DNA of 64,000 nt from Arion vulgaris (GCA_020796225.1 CM036765.1:30656066-30720065); one strand, 5' to 3'; numbered from the stretch's first letter, positions 25,801-35,065 are shown. Notes: generated from the letters alone by a model not told the origin. Numbers and translations are program-made.

Positions 25801-28800
25801 TAAACTGATAACAAGTACAAAATGTACAGATTGACGGTTCAAATAGTGATAACCGATTCACAGTTTGGTAACCCTTGTACATACATACTTACATTGGGAA
25901 TAAATAGTTTATTTGAAATTGTTAATTTATATGATGGGTATACCATGGCTAGCTCAGAAATGAAGTAACATATCATTATAAGCAAGCATGAAAATATCAA
26001 TGCTAACTAAAAAAGAATAGAATGCAGTGAAAAGAATGAGAGATTAAAGTATAACATTAAATTATAATCTCTCATATATAAACACCACCTCAAACAAACT
26101 ATATTGAGATACAGGTAGTATCTTGAAGCAATGTCCACTGTAAACTTAAAGTAAGATCAGTTGGTGTTATGAACTAGATCATTATATGCTGTCACAATCA
26201 TAGTGTGAATGCTTGGAGTATATCCGGAATGAAGACTTGTGAACATTCTAGTTTATTGTAGAGACACCACTGTGTGATGTCTACAAGGCATGTGGAGCAT
26301 CAAAGCAGTCCCCAGAGCACATCCTGCCCCAGCCTGAGCAGTGTGAGAATGGAAATCTGACCAATAGAAACAACACAACAAAACAAATTATGGGGGACCG
26401 GTGAAGACCTCAAGCGCACCACCCTGTTTATGACACATACCGGAGTAGTCGCATAGCAGAAGTTTTGATCCAGAAGAAGAAGGGAAGTAAAGAATAGTAC
26501 GCCCGAGCGGTTACCGGTGTTCAAATTTGAGGTGTAAAGAATAGAGCCACTGTTACCTGCCATGCATGTCGTAGAGGCGACTAAGGAGGTTTGGCTGAAA
26601 TTGGATGCACGTGTGCTAAATGTGTAAAGCCTACCAAACCAATGTGCAACGTATACACGTTCTTGGCAAAGATCAAACATCACAAAGAGTGATTAAAATT
26701 GGTCGTAAGGGCGACGCAAAGAAGAAGAAAGAATAGTACCACTGCGACCTAAAAGGCATGTCGTAAGAGGGTGACCGATGTAGGACCTAGGAAGCTACCT
26801 AGTAAATAAAAGCATCACAGAAATCGGAGGTGTTGGTCTACTTGTAGGCACATAACTGGCATAATGTACAATCGCTCTTAGACTTAGATCACATACAAAT
26901 CACTTAGAGTGGTCGATATGGAGCGATTGGAGAAGAAGATACTAGAGATACACTTATTGTGAAGACATATACAGTACTATAATTGGAAAGCAGTCATCAC
27001 TGATGAGAATATGTCACATTATCAGTCATCATTGCAATTGGAGAAAATGGTTTGATTGATTGACTGGACCATCATCATTGCACTTCGGTGAATAACTATG
27101 TGTTCTTCAATCTCTTTCTTGCACAGGAAGATCTCAGTGGCAGAGTGTATGAACTCTAGCCCTGACAAGAGTCACTGATGTAATCTTTAGTATGATGACA
27201 ATTTTGTAGGAGTTTAAATGTTTAGAAATTTTATATATATGATGTGTTAATCAAGATAATTAATTAAATGATAGTTTACTTACTAACATACTTAATTACT
27301 GACCTAGTTAGGGTGTGTTTTCAGTAATTTTGTTTGTCATTTGCAGACTAGTTTCGTTCATATGCTTAATGCTACTATGTGCGCCACCACAAGAACTCTG
27401 TGTGCCATACTGGAAAACAACCAGACTGAGGATGGCATCATTGTTCCAGAGGTTCTACGGAAATTTATGCCTTCTGGTGAGTTATATAATTCAAATCTTA
27501 CTGAAACTGTGACTCTTACAATCAGTTCCTACTGCAATTGTCTTTTCATCACTTCAGATTTCTCCACATATTTCTGTTGTGACAAAGACTTACATGATCT
27601 CCTTTCTGAGCCATCATGTCCGTTTTAATTAGTACAGCCCAAAAAGAATGATGTACCAAATATGCAAAAAGATTGAGTAATCAACATCCAACTGGTAAGT
27701 TGAGCTGCTAGATTTGTTGAGGCAGAGATGGGGGCACCTATGGACATGTCCGGAGTGCTATGATGATAGTCGTCTTATAACTGAATTTTCTGTTAGCTGC
27801 AATCATCGTTCTCCTGGCATTTGTTATAGTTTACAATAAGAATTGGATATCTCCACATTTTCACACAACACATCCTTTTTCACAGATGAAGTTTAGTGAT
27901 TTTCCTGTTCTGTTTGCCTTCCATATTCGATCCCTACTCACGTAGCCAGACTGCAGTTATACAATGTGTTACAGGCAACCACTTGGAGGCGGAGTAGAGT
28001 TTTAGTTAGCTCTGGTTTGCGAACTTCTGTCATCTCATTCACTGCAAGCCAAGGGAACCTTCATTATGCATGTACTTGGACATCTGTTGGTGGAGGTTGT
28101 GCTCATGAGTCTGCCTGAAGCTCTCTAATGTCGGTTCAGTAACCAAAAACTAATCGCAGTAAAAAGTCCCAAAAAAATGACACGGAAAATGTAGTCTTGT
28201 TGCTTATTGGAATAATCTAAAGTCTTTATTTTAACTGATTCACTACACTATCTTTCAGTTAAGAACAGGACATGTTGGACTGAATTACCACCTACACAGA
28301 ATAAACCCCACACACCTACCACACTGTAGAAAGTGCAGTCACTCATGTGAGACAGTACAGCATATCTTGCTTGAATGTCCTGGACTACATAAAGCTAGAC
28401 AAGAACTACACCCATCTGTTCATAATACCCTTTACACTAGTCTTCCACAATTACAGAACACATGCAGATTCTACAAACTGGCATTGGCTACCCAAGAGTG
28501 AAAACTCGCAGCCCTGGTTAGAAGAAGAAGAAGAACTGATTCACTACCGGGTTTTCGCCTCTGGGCGGAATTATTTTAGTTTAAAAATATTGCACACATA
28601 CTTTAGCTAAACTAAAATACTGTTTCTAAATATTATTTAAAGTTTAACTTATTATATATCAAATTAAAGATAAATGAATGTACTTTCATAAAATATTTAT
28701 TGTGTCCAAAAATATAATGTTGTGTTTACTATGCTTGAAAAATATTAGCATGTATTAAAAAAACTAATTGAAATTGTGAGAACGAAAATCCAACTTTTCA

Positions 28801-29360
28801 AGGGCATTGATGAACATTATGTGGAATAAATCAGTCTAACTGCTCTCTTTATATATGTAATCCATTTATGAATACACAAACGTTAAGAAAATAGTGAAGG
28901 AGTGTATGGTTTATTAACTGTTCACAAAGTAGCATCATGAACATTCATAAAAATCGCTAGTTTTTACGGTCACAGGGTATCCTAAAATGATTGATAAACA
29001 CCGTTTCACTTCTACTTCTAGCATAAGCCAGGCTGCTATGTATTTGTTATCATTTACACATCACTTCTAAGTAGTTTCCAGTTAATATAGATCTTCAATC
29101 GGAACAAAAATAATAAAAACTCAACAAAATAGTAATCGTCTTTTGAGCGATGCGTGGTCCAGGCAGATAAGAAATAGTTACACTTGAGTGTTCCACGGTA
29201 CGGAATCGGTTAAAAATGACTCATTATTGCTCTTATTCTCTATTCAGGTTATAATGAGAAAATCCCATTTGTTAAACCTGCACCCATTGATGAACAGGAA
29301 GCAAAGAAGCAGAAGTCTGAGAAGAAGGGAAATAAACCAGCAGCTGAACCCAAGAAATAA
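15138..29360 (+). CDS. SARS1: cytosolic seryl-tRNA synthetase, complete, 11 exons
   Basis: Class II synthetase that charges tRNA-Ser (and tRNA-Sec) with serine in the cytosol. Exons: 15138-15273, 16278-16348, 18558-18641, 20920-21078, 21693-21833, 22388-22543, 23247-23468, 24509-24643, 25016-25168, 27347-27476, 29248-29360 (TAA), giving 499 residues against about 514 in vertebrates. Exons 1-4 (residues 1-150) are the N-terminal tRNA-binding coiled coil, opening [16 protein letters not shown]. Exon 6 carries motif 1 and [14 protein letters not shown]. Exon 7 has [14 protein letters not shown] and motif 2 ([20 protein letters not shown]). Exon 9 has [20 protein letters not shown]. Exon 10 has motif 3 ([12 protein letters not shown]). 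Junction phases agree and use GT-AG, except exon 8/9, where a strong donor gives a frameshift and only a weak GTCAAT donor keeps the frame. The C-tail is short and lysine-rich ([20 protein letters not shown]). The start is fixed by the conserved MVLDL and exon 1 phase. Confidence 0.95.
15530..16192 (+). repeat. pyrimidine-rich 33/38-bp minisatellite in SARS1 intron 1
   Basis: About 12 regular units of CTCCAAAAGCTTAGTTCTTC followed by TTTACTTGTCTTCTCAAT (38 bp), or the same without TTTAC (33 bp). About six degenerate units precede them. Every regular unit has an AAGCTT site. The array ends 85 bp before the exon 2 acceptor and is strongly pyrimidine-biased on the transcribed sense strand. Confidence 0.92.
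16440..16735 (-). mobile_element. LINE 3' fragment (family V)
   Basis: Antisense counterpart of 44790-45115: CTTCTTCTTGTCATACTGCT, CATCCCAGTGCCATGG, CTTCCTCTAAC and CAAACCACTTCATTCTTTGT align with that copy in reverse. It is a decayed, non-coding remnant in SARS1 intron 2. Confidence 0.45.
16815..18400 (+). mobile_element. LINE family L copy split by later insertion
   Basis: The 5' piece (16815-17118) has [11 protein letters not shown]...[17 protein letters not shown] and [10 protein letters not shown], stopping at CTGCAAAGAGAAGAG. The 3' piece resumes near 18255 with GGACATCTGGCCTATGAGAG and the tail AGGACTGTTAGGGTGACAAA...GACAAGCAATTTGATGATG. The 1.1 kb between them holds an antisense LINE of another family (17190-17717) and unassigned sequence. 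SARS1 intron 2. Confidence 0.6.
17190..17720 (-). mobile_element. LINE fragment, family S (post-RT domain)
   Basis: The minus strand encodes [17 protein letters not shown], then [33 protein letters not shown] and [18 protein letters not shown]. This is the classic C-terminal region of an RTE/CR1-like reverse transcriptase. Its 5' end carries a direct repeat of METAKLR (17676-17718). A close copy is at 63754-64000 and a third at 20126-20495. Confidence 0.78.
18772..19331 (+). mobile_element. LINE fragment, family P, with (ACTA)n tail
   Basis: A 136-codon open frame (18911-19321) gives [40 protein letters not shown] and [18 protein letters not shown]. Upstream, [11 protein letters not shown] is visible after a stop. 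The 3' end is an ACTAACTAACTA tail. ATATCTCCAT occurs directly after the tail (19332) and at 18762, and is a likely 10-bp target-site duplication. SARS1 intron 3. Confidence 0.7.
19490..19795 (-). mobile_element. LINE 3' fragment
   Basis: The minus-strand frame reads [22 protein letters not shown] then [22 protein letters not shown]. This is a typical C-terminal end of a non-LTR polyprotein (G-K-R-x-x-G-R-P followed by D-R-x-x-W). Only the last 100 or so residues remain. Confidence 0.62.
19948..20812 (-). mobile_element. RNase H LINE (family R), interrupted
   Basis: From the right it reads the RNase H end (VVSD region, [13 protein letters not shown], but degraded) and then the tail that finishes GTAACCAATAACCAA in antisense. 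It is interrupted by a second LINE at 20126-20495. The RNase H region is better preserved in the copies at 32769-33402 and 39248-39785. It lies in SARS1 intron 3, opposite to the gene. Confidence 0.72.
20126..20495 (-). mobile_element. family S LINE fragment nested in family R copy
   Basis: Minus-strand frame with [20 protein letters not shown] and [15 protein letters not shown]. On this strand its 3' end is a GAGAGAGAGA run. AATGGGTAACTC flanks it on both sides (20114-20125 and 20496-20507), a 12-bp target-site duplication cut from the host LINE. Confidence 0.82.
21133..21367 (+). mobile_element. SINE-A copy with 10-bp target duplication
   Basis: tRNA-like head with box A-like TGGGGTAGTGGTTAAG and box B GAGTTCGAATCTGG. 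The body is TTAAGATTATTGCTGGAGC and GAGCCATATGGGGAAACCC. TCTTAGTTCT lies at both ends (21123-21132 and 21368-21377). It sits 55 bp past SARS1 exon 4. Confidence 0.78.
21968..22065 (+). mobile_element. LINE family L 3' tail
   Basis: Short tail only: GGCCGGTATCTATGAGAGAG, then AAGGACTGTTAGAGTGGCAA and GCTCAGGACATGTTATTTGA. Matches the 3' end at 1780-1860. Confidence 0.5.
22706..22782 (-). mobile_element. family R LINE 3' remnant
   Basis: Diverged antisense 3' end: GGTACTGAGTTAACCATGACG, GGCAAACCCATGAG, TTCCCCAGCAGATGTC. It is followed directly by a (TA)n run. Confidence 0.4.
22781..22824. repeat. (TA)n microsatellite
   Basis: About 22 uninterrupted TA dinucleotides in SARS1 intron 6, at the end of a LINE remnant. 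Confidence 0.95.
23945..24140 (-). mobile_element. SINE-A copy
   Basis: Antisense: TGGTCCCTCTCTGCAGTCAA, CAACAATCCTAGGGATTTC, then box B in reverse (GGATTCAAACCC). SARS1 intron 7. Confidence 0.65.
25295..25660 (-). mobile_element. SINE-B copy
   Basis: Begins TTGATTGATTGGACCATCAT (the reversed TCAA tail), contains TAATTTAGAAGATGGTAAAT, CTGCTCTTCTCGATTTTAAA, and AATCTCACCTACACTGAGAT, and ends at the tRNA-like head near 25655. SARS1 intron 9. Confidence 0.7.
25661..26494. other. SARS1 intron 9 stretch, nothing recognised
   Basis: AT-rich intron sequence. Around 26400-26490 there are degraded SINE-like ends (GACCTCAAGCGCACC). I see no coding or structured signal. Confidence 0.4.
26495..26733 (+). 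mobile_element. SINE-Y copy
   Basis: Head GCCCGAGCGGTTACCGG, then TGTTACCTGCCATGCATG, core CATGTCGTAGAGGCGACTAA, AGGTTTGGCTGAAATTGG, CCAATGTGCAACGTATACAC and a GAAGAAGAA tail. It is followed directly by a SINE-X copy. Confidence 0.75.
26735..26945 (+). mobile_element. SINE-X copy, 5' truncated
   Basis: Starts within the body: TAGTACCACTGCGACCTAAA, diverged core CATGTCGTAAGAGGGTGACC, GAAGCTACCTAGTAAATAAA, CATAACTGGCATAATGTACA, tail GAAGAAGA. Confidence 0.68.
27050..27215 (-). mobile_element. SINE-B 3' fragment
   Basis: TTGATTGATTGACTGGACCATC followed by TGCACTTCGGTGAATAACTA and GCACAGGAAGATCTCAGTGG. The head is missing. It lies about 130 bp before SARS1 exon 10. Confidence 0.62.
28231..29213. 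mobile_element. piggyBac-like MITE in SARS1 intron 10
   Basis: The left end reads TTAACTGATTCACTAC, continuing CGGGTTTTCGCC after a nested insert. The right end, read from the other strand, is TTAACCGATTCCGTACCGTG. Both start with TTAA and share 14 of the first 18 bases, as expected for a piggyBac-type non-autonomous element. The 660-bp interior is AT-rich with no coding capacity. A LINE fragment is nested near its left end. Confidence 0.62.
28247..28533 (+). mobile_element. LINE zinc-finger 3' fragment (family T), nested
   Basis: Open frame [21 protein letters not shown], then [20 protein letters not shown]. This is the Cys/His C-terminus of a LINE, ending in a GAAGAAGAAGAA tail. AACTGATTCACTAC flanks both sides (28233-28246 and 28534-28547). 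This 14-bp duplication also restores the end of the host MITE. Confidence 0.85.
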
Positions 29361-29518
29361 CAGCTTATTTGGCCCTTGATATGTTTACTCCATGACTATT
29401 CAGGAAGTTGATGCAGTTTCATGTTATTTCATTTGTCTTCAGAGAACCAATCTGTTATATTGTATTATGAGTACATGTTATGTATTATTTGCATTTTAAA
29501 GATGGTGTATAACTTGTC

Positions 29519-29524
29519 ATTAAA
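29519..29524 (+). terminator. SARS1 polyadenylation signal ATTAAA
   Basis: ATTAAA lies 159 bp after the stop codon, with a T/GT-rich downstream element (TTTTTTGTTTGTATG) about 20 bp later. No AATAAA occurs in the interval, so cleavage near 29540 is likely. Confidence 0.65.
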
Positions 29525-29696
29525 GTTAATCAAGTTATCTCTTTTTTGTTTGTATGTTTTATTGGGGATTAAAGATGAGTCAACTATTTCAACCTAGGAA
29601 CAAGTTTTGGTTATATCAGGGTGTGTTGGTCATGCAAAAAAAAAAAATTATTAACTACTTGTGGATAATCTGGTAACTGGTATTCACACAGACGTA

Positions 29697-29830
29697 TGAG
29701 TAGACGCATCAATCAACATTGGGTACGATTAGTCGCTGGATGCTGTTGGAGATATTGCAAAGGAGATCAGATCACCTATGGACATGACCAGATAACAATG
29801 AAGATATTTCAAACTAAGACTGTTATTTCA
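29697..29830 (+). mobile_element. LINE 3' tail remnant
   Basis: GTACGATTAGTCGCTGGATG and GGAGATCAGATCACCTATGG match the antisense stretch at 3050-3125. It is a short retroelement tail just beyond the SARS1 3' UTR. Confidence 0.4.
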
Positions 29831-30348
29831 TATATTTTCTTGATTCCATTTATGGCTTGTCATTAGTTATTGTATTATGTATATGTTTATATTTATAAAT
29901 ATATATATATATACAGAAGTCTGTATCCTTGGCCAGTTTGATCTGTTGTTGTACTTTGTATAACTACCTTGTTTCATGTTTTGATGTGGAGCAAGATCTG
30001 TTTTAAAATTGTTATAAGTTGATAATATTGTGTTAAATCTGTCCAAGTATGTTACTTGCCTGTACATTTATCACTGATGGGATTTGCCAGTATTGTTTTA
30101 CTATACTTGTTAAAGACAGAGAGCGAACAATTTTGAATAACCTGACTTCATGGCATGGAAGAGCGTTAACATCTAAGATGATAGCAAAAACCAGAGATTT
30201 GTGAAGATCCATGATCACCTACGTCAGCCGGCATGACACCTGATGATGGTACCTTTTTAAGGATCTACTGTAATGGTAGTTATTGATGTAAACATCAGAA
30301 ATATTTACTGCTATGAAAGGTTATCAATGTTAGCATTAGGGAAGAAGG

Positions 30349-30700
30349 AATCAACAACATATGCTGTCTCCGCATCAAAGGTTGGCTGCAGCGGACCTCC
30401 AAACATAGGAGTTGAGGATGGATAAGGAAGGGGAAGTGTTCTTCGGTCTCTTTATGACTGCCTGTTGTATCAAGACATTAAAATAGATGTTGAATCGATC
30501 CAGAGATTTAAGCAGTTTGGAGTTATCCGTTGTACAAGTAGAACTAGATGTCTAAGAGTGAGGAGTGTGTTTAAACCAGCAAGCTACAGGAACCATCCGT
30601 ATGCATACCCTTCGACATCTGTTGAGGGAGACTGAACACCTATAGGTCTGTCAGGAGTGTAATGACTTTGGTTCAATAACCAACCAATCTTAGCTGAAAG
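30349..30700 (+). mobile_element. family R LINE 3' end
   Basis: ATCAACAACATATG, GAGGATGGATAAGG, GAATCGATCCAGAGATTTAA, GTACAAGTAGAACTAGATGT, AACCATCCGTATGCATACCC and TTCAATAACCAACCAATC correspond to the region after RNase H in the copy at 32769-33402. About 45 bp near 30375 are foreign to the family. Confidence 0.65.
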
Positions 30701-30804
30701 AAAATGTTTGAATCATCACCATAGCTTCTGTGTAAATGCTTTGATGCTAGTACTTTAAACAAACTCAAAGGAACTACTGAGTGCAATGAAGTCAATTCTA
30801 ACCA

Positions 30805-31165
30805 GTTTTCTAATTTGTTTGAGACTTGTATTCCGATGAATTGTCCAGTCATTTACTTTTCCTGTTTGTTTGAGAATTTTATTCCGACGAGGTTATCAAT
30901 GAATAATTCAGTCAATGACTTCTTTTCCTTTCTGTTTGAGTCTTTTATTCCAACGAGGTTGTCAATGAATAATTCAGTCCTTTACTTTTTGTTTGAGACT
31001 TTTATTCACCCCAAGTTGAAAGATTTTATTCACCCACCAGTCATCTAACTTTTTTCCCAAATTTTTTGAGTTTTTTATCCCATTCAGGTTGTCCAGCACA
31101 AACACCAGTCATTTAATTTTTAAAAACATGTTTGAGACTTTGATCACCTGCAGGTTGTCATTACA
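30805..31165 (+). repeat. degenerate 60-70-bp tandem repeat
   Basis: Repeated blocks of TTTGTTTGAGACTTTTATTC, then GACGAGGTTGTCAATGAAT and AATTCAGTCATTTACTTTTCC. About five copies decay towards the right. Confidence 0.75.
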
Positions 31166-31485
31166 ATGAATAAACCAATTATGAACGTTCATATATTTGT
31201 CTCATTTGTTTTTTTAAACATTACCACTGCCTTCATACACTTTCTATCAAGATCTCTGATAATGTTTACTTCAATATATGTAATATTTTGTGTGTGTCTA
31301 TGTCTTCTGCAAAACTCCCTACTGGTCATCATCAATTTATCACATAATGAAGTTAAAACCAAGTGCTGGTACAAATCCGATCCAGGTATATCAGTGAATC
31401 ATTCACAATTAACAAACATACAAAGTGGACCTCAGAGATAACAGAAGTGAAAAAAAAAACTTTATGAAGCGCACACATAATAACA

Positions 31486-31781
31486 AACTACTGTAGTTTT
31501 ACAAAAACAATGACAATACACAGCAACTTTTCAACCAAAAGGCCTTTATCAAGCAAATGATACAACAGGAGCGACGAATTTCACAGTACACTTTTTTAGA
31601 CTACCACAGAGATTCCAACTTGCATACTAAAAAAAGTAGTAATGGGAAATATACATACACAACAAATATAACTACTAGATTTTACCTGATACGTCATGAT
31701 GAAAAGTTGTATCCTTTGCTTGATAAAGACATTGTGGTCGAAACGTTGCTGTGTATTGTTTTTGTAAAACTACGGTACTAT
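31486..31781. mobile_element. fold-back element with about 65-bp inverted repeats
   Basis: The left arm (31486-31556) contains GTAGTTTTACAAAAACAATG and CCTTTATCAAGCA. The right arm (31716-31781) is its reverse complement (TGCTTGATAAAGAC ... TTGTTTTTGTAAAACTAC). A 160-bp spacer shows no coding capacity. A single arm is also found inside a SINE at 54290-54350. Confidence 0.72.
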
Positions 31782-32674
31782 GTTATTACGTGTTTCACCA
31801 GTTTATATAGTTTTACTGCAGTCTTCCCCTTTATGAAGAGCACACAAAAGCCTATTCTATTCTTATTGCGTTCGCCCGCTATGAATTCAGGTTTAGTCAG
31901 GGTGCCTGGTATGGCTTTTCTGACTGACTTTTACTATTACTATCACTAATAGATAAAACTGATTGAGTAGAATTTGACTAGACAACATAAAAGTAGACTT
32001 GCAATGCAAATCAGAAAGAGACAAAACTATTGACTTTGAAAAGTGTATGTACAGAGAGTTTTAGTACATTTGGTAAAATAAATAGATGAGAACAAAGAGA
32101 CTCAATACTTGATGATTCATCATAATTGAAATAAAATCAATATCAGAACATGTTAGCAGTACTAGATGGGGGAAAAATGTAAATGTCAACGATATAAGAA
32201 GAAAATTAGGTAAAATATAATTACACAATCTCAACTTTGACACACAAAAAGTGAACTGTATCAATTGCTTTATTTTAACAGCATAAGTGATAGAAAGTTC
32301 ATGAAAAACTGTGACCACCTGTTCATGAATCAAGAGAGAGAGAGATCAATTATATGATTTGAAAGGAATTTTGTGAACTTAAATATACTTTCCTGGCTCT
32401 GGTCACAGTTAGAAAAATTAAGGTAACTAAAATTGCCATCGGTGTGATTTTTTCCCCCATTGCATTAACGTTGTATTTTTTTAATGGGTTTTGAAAGCAT
32501 ACACAAAGGTGGTCTATGGAAAATACTCAGAAATATCACCAGCTGGCTTGATGCAGAGCCAACTATAAACTACTAGAGCTAGAGCCTGGCTGTGCTTGAT
32601 GAAAACATTAAAATCATCTACATCAGTTTCACATGCCGGATTGGGCAGAAAAGCCAACATTTTGAAATCTTTTT

Positions 32675-33570
32675 TTTCGAACGCTCCATATCGACCACTT
32701 GTTAACCACTCTGTGTCATTTGTATCTGATCTGAGCCTAAGAGCGATTGTATGTTATGCCAGTTATGCAGTCATACAGTCAGGCTGGGGTTTCTTGGCTA
32801 ATGCGCATGGTAGGGTTGTTGCAGAGCGAAGTGGGGCATACAGAACAACTACTTCTATTATGAGGATGGAGGTTGAGGCCGTTATTGCTGCCCTCCGTTG
32901 GATTTCTGGGACTTCATTTACTGGGGCAGTTGTTGTATCTGACTCTCAGTCGATGCTTCACAAGATCCAGAAGGGCAGGTTTCGGTATGAGTGGATGTCG
33001 TCTATAGAAGTTTCTAACCTCCAGCGGCTTACGTGGATATACTGTCCTGGGCATGCGGGTGTTTACGGTAATGAGAGAGCGGCCAGGCTTGCATCAACAG
33101 CATCGATTGTTGGGAGTTGAAGATGGATAAGGGGATATTCTTCGGTCTCTTCGAGACTCTCTGTTGGATGAGGACACTAATATCGATGTTGAATCGATCA
33201 AGCGATTTAAGCAGTTTGGAGTTACCCGTTGTTCAAGTCGAACTGGATGCCTGAGAGGCAGAGTGAGATGTGTGTTTAATCAGCGAGCCACAGGAACCAT
33301 CAGTATGCATTCTCTTCTATATCTGTTGGGGAGACTGAGCACCTATGGGTCTGCCCGGAGTGTAATGACGTCAGTTTAGTAACCAATAACCAATAACAAT
33401 AACCAGTTATGCGCCTACAAGTAGGCCAGCACATCCGATTTATGCGATGCTTTTTATGAACTAGGATAGGTTCCTTAAGTCCTACATCAGTCGCCTCTCA
33501 CGACATGCCTTGTAGGTCGCATTGGTACTATTTGTTGCTTCCCTTGCGGACCCCGGCACCAGACGGGCGA
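32675..33570 (-). mobile_element. SINE-X copy split by a family R LINE
   Basis: Left part 32675-32768 (GAACGCTCCATATCGACCAC to GCCAGTTATGC) and right part 33403-33570 (CCAGTTATGCGCCTACAAG to GCGGACCCCGGCACCA) rebuild one SINE-X. The core appears as CGCCTCTCACGACATGCCTT. The intervening 634 bp is the LINE. Confidence 0.85.
32769..33402 (+). mobile_element. RNase H LINE (family R), best-preserved copy
   Basis: 5'-truncated. The open frame 32596-33120 runs through it and encodes retroelement RNase [56 protein letters not shown]. These carry the acidic and GHAG motifs. A 3' region follows, ending CAGTTTAGTAACCAATAACC plus an AATAACAATAA tail. CCAGTTATGC flanks it on both sides (32759-32768 and 33403-33412). 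Confidence 0.88.
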
Positions 33571-34364
33571 CATTTTGAAATAAAAACAGGTGTAAGACGG
33601 AGATTCATCGTGTTAGTGTAGTTCAGTGAGGTAGTTTTGCACACCAGTAGTGGTTCAAGTCCTGGTACGGGAATCGCGAGTGAGAGAAGTCCTGGTACAA
33701 TAAATTATCGTTGACGAAGCTATTAGCAGGTACCGTGACGTTAACACTTTCAGACAACACTTGTCTACTTGAAAGGGTCTGAGCACTAATTGTACCCTCA
33801 GTGACCTGACGTCGACCTTAAAAAGAGGCACAGATCAATGGTTTCCCCTTGTTCTCATCCAACGATGCAGATCAAGGAACGGAATTCAGCGTGGAAAAAG
33901 CGTTATTGATTTCTTACAAAGGGTCACGCTAGTTTTGAGTTCTGTATATTGTAACTCGCACAGTTCGCTAGTTTTTACAGACCTGGTGTAACAAGTTAGG
34001 GTAGTTGTAACGGTTATTACTTCAATAAAATCGGTCACAAACAAAACATGAATGTCTACATTGCGTTAAGTTATAATGCTGGTTTAGTTGAGATGATTGT
34101 CTCCCCGTAGGAGTCGCATAGAATACTAACTTTAAAAGGGGATTTGATATTAAAAATTCATGATCTACCGGAAGATAAGCCATTACTCTTTTAAAACGAG
34201 ATTTCATTAAATAAATATTGTCAAAAGTGCATTATTGTAATTTATATAAATAATACATAAAGCTGTGTAAACAGACATGCACTTTATACGAATAGAAATG
34301 TATAAAATTAACTATAGTAATCGTAACAGTTTTTTGTCTGTTCGCTTCGTCTATTTATTAATTA
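33571..34364. other. intergenic stretch with weak tRNA-like trace
   Basis: 33605-33800 has GTTAGTGTAGTTCAGTGAGG and GTGGTTCAAGTCCTGG, which could be an old tRNA-derived SINE head. From 33800 to 34364 I see nothing. Confidence 0.35.
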
Positions 34365-35065
34365 CTGAACAGACGTCATAGCACTCCAGGCCGACCCATA
34401 ATTGCTCAATCTGCACTAGCAGATGTTGAGAGGTAATCATGCTGATTGTTTCCATGACTAACTGTTTAACGCACTCCTTATTCTGTCAATCGTGTATCCA
34501 GTACTGATTGCACACTTTGCTTTTCCAAACTTCTTAATACTGTGTTTAGATGTAACATCAATTTCAGCATCTTCAGCCAACAAGTGTCGCTGAGTAAGTG
34601 AAGGATGCACACCATATATATTTTCAAATCCCCGACGATTGGAGCTGTTAATGCCTGCCCGTTCTAATTTCCACGACTACCCGTATGTGCAGGATAGCAG
34701 ATTCACTTAAGCCACTGAATGTTGGAAGCCTCTATAGACGAAATTCACCCAAACGGCTACCTACCATTTGGATCTTCGAAATCATCCACCGAGAGTCAGA
34801 TACAACAACGGTCCCAGTAAGCTGAGTACCAAAGCATCCACTGAAAGTCAGATACAACAACGGTCCCAGTAAGCTGAGTACCAAAGCATCCACTGAGAGT
34901 CAGATACAACAACGGTCCCAGTAAGCTGAGTACCAAAGCATCCACTGAGAGTCAGATACAACAACGGTCCCAGTAAGCTGAGTACCAAAGAGCCAATGGG
35001 AGCAGGAGTAGCGGCCGCAACCTCCATCCTCATACGGGAAGTAGTTGTGCTCCGCTTTGCCATGT
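34365..35065 (-). mobile_element. family R LINE copy with internal tandem duplication
   Basis: Antisense 3' end at 34365 (ACTGAACAGACGTCATAGCA), then the zone equivalent to the RNase H frame. Near 34785-34990 the VVSDSQ-coding segment is repeated, which breaks any protein. MRMEVAAATPAPIGS at the 5' side matches MRMEVEAV in other copies. Confidence 0.7.
34785..34990. repeat. 52-bp tandem repeat, four copies
   Basis: Unit CACTGAGAGTCAGATACAAC followed by AACGGTCCCAGTAAGCTGAG and TACCAAAGCATC. It was amplified from within the RNase H region of the surrounding LINE remnant. Confidence 0.9.

Noticed and set aside
32596..33120. 174-residue RNase H protein as a host gene
   Set aside because: It lies in a 5'-truncated LINE between target duplications, and its first residues come from an unrelated SINE.
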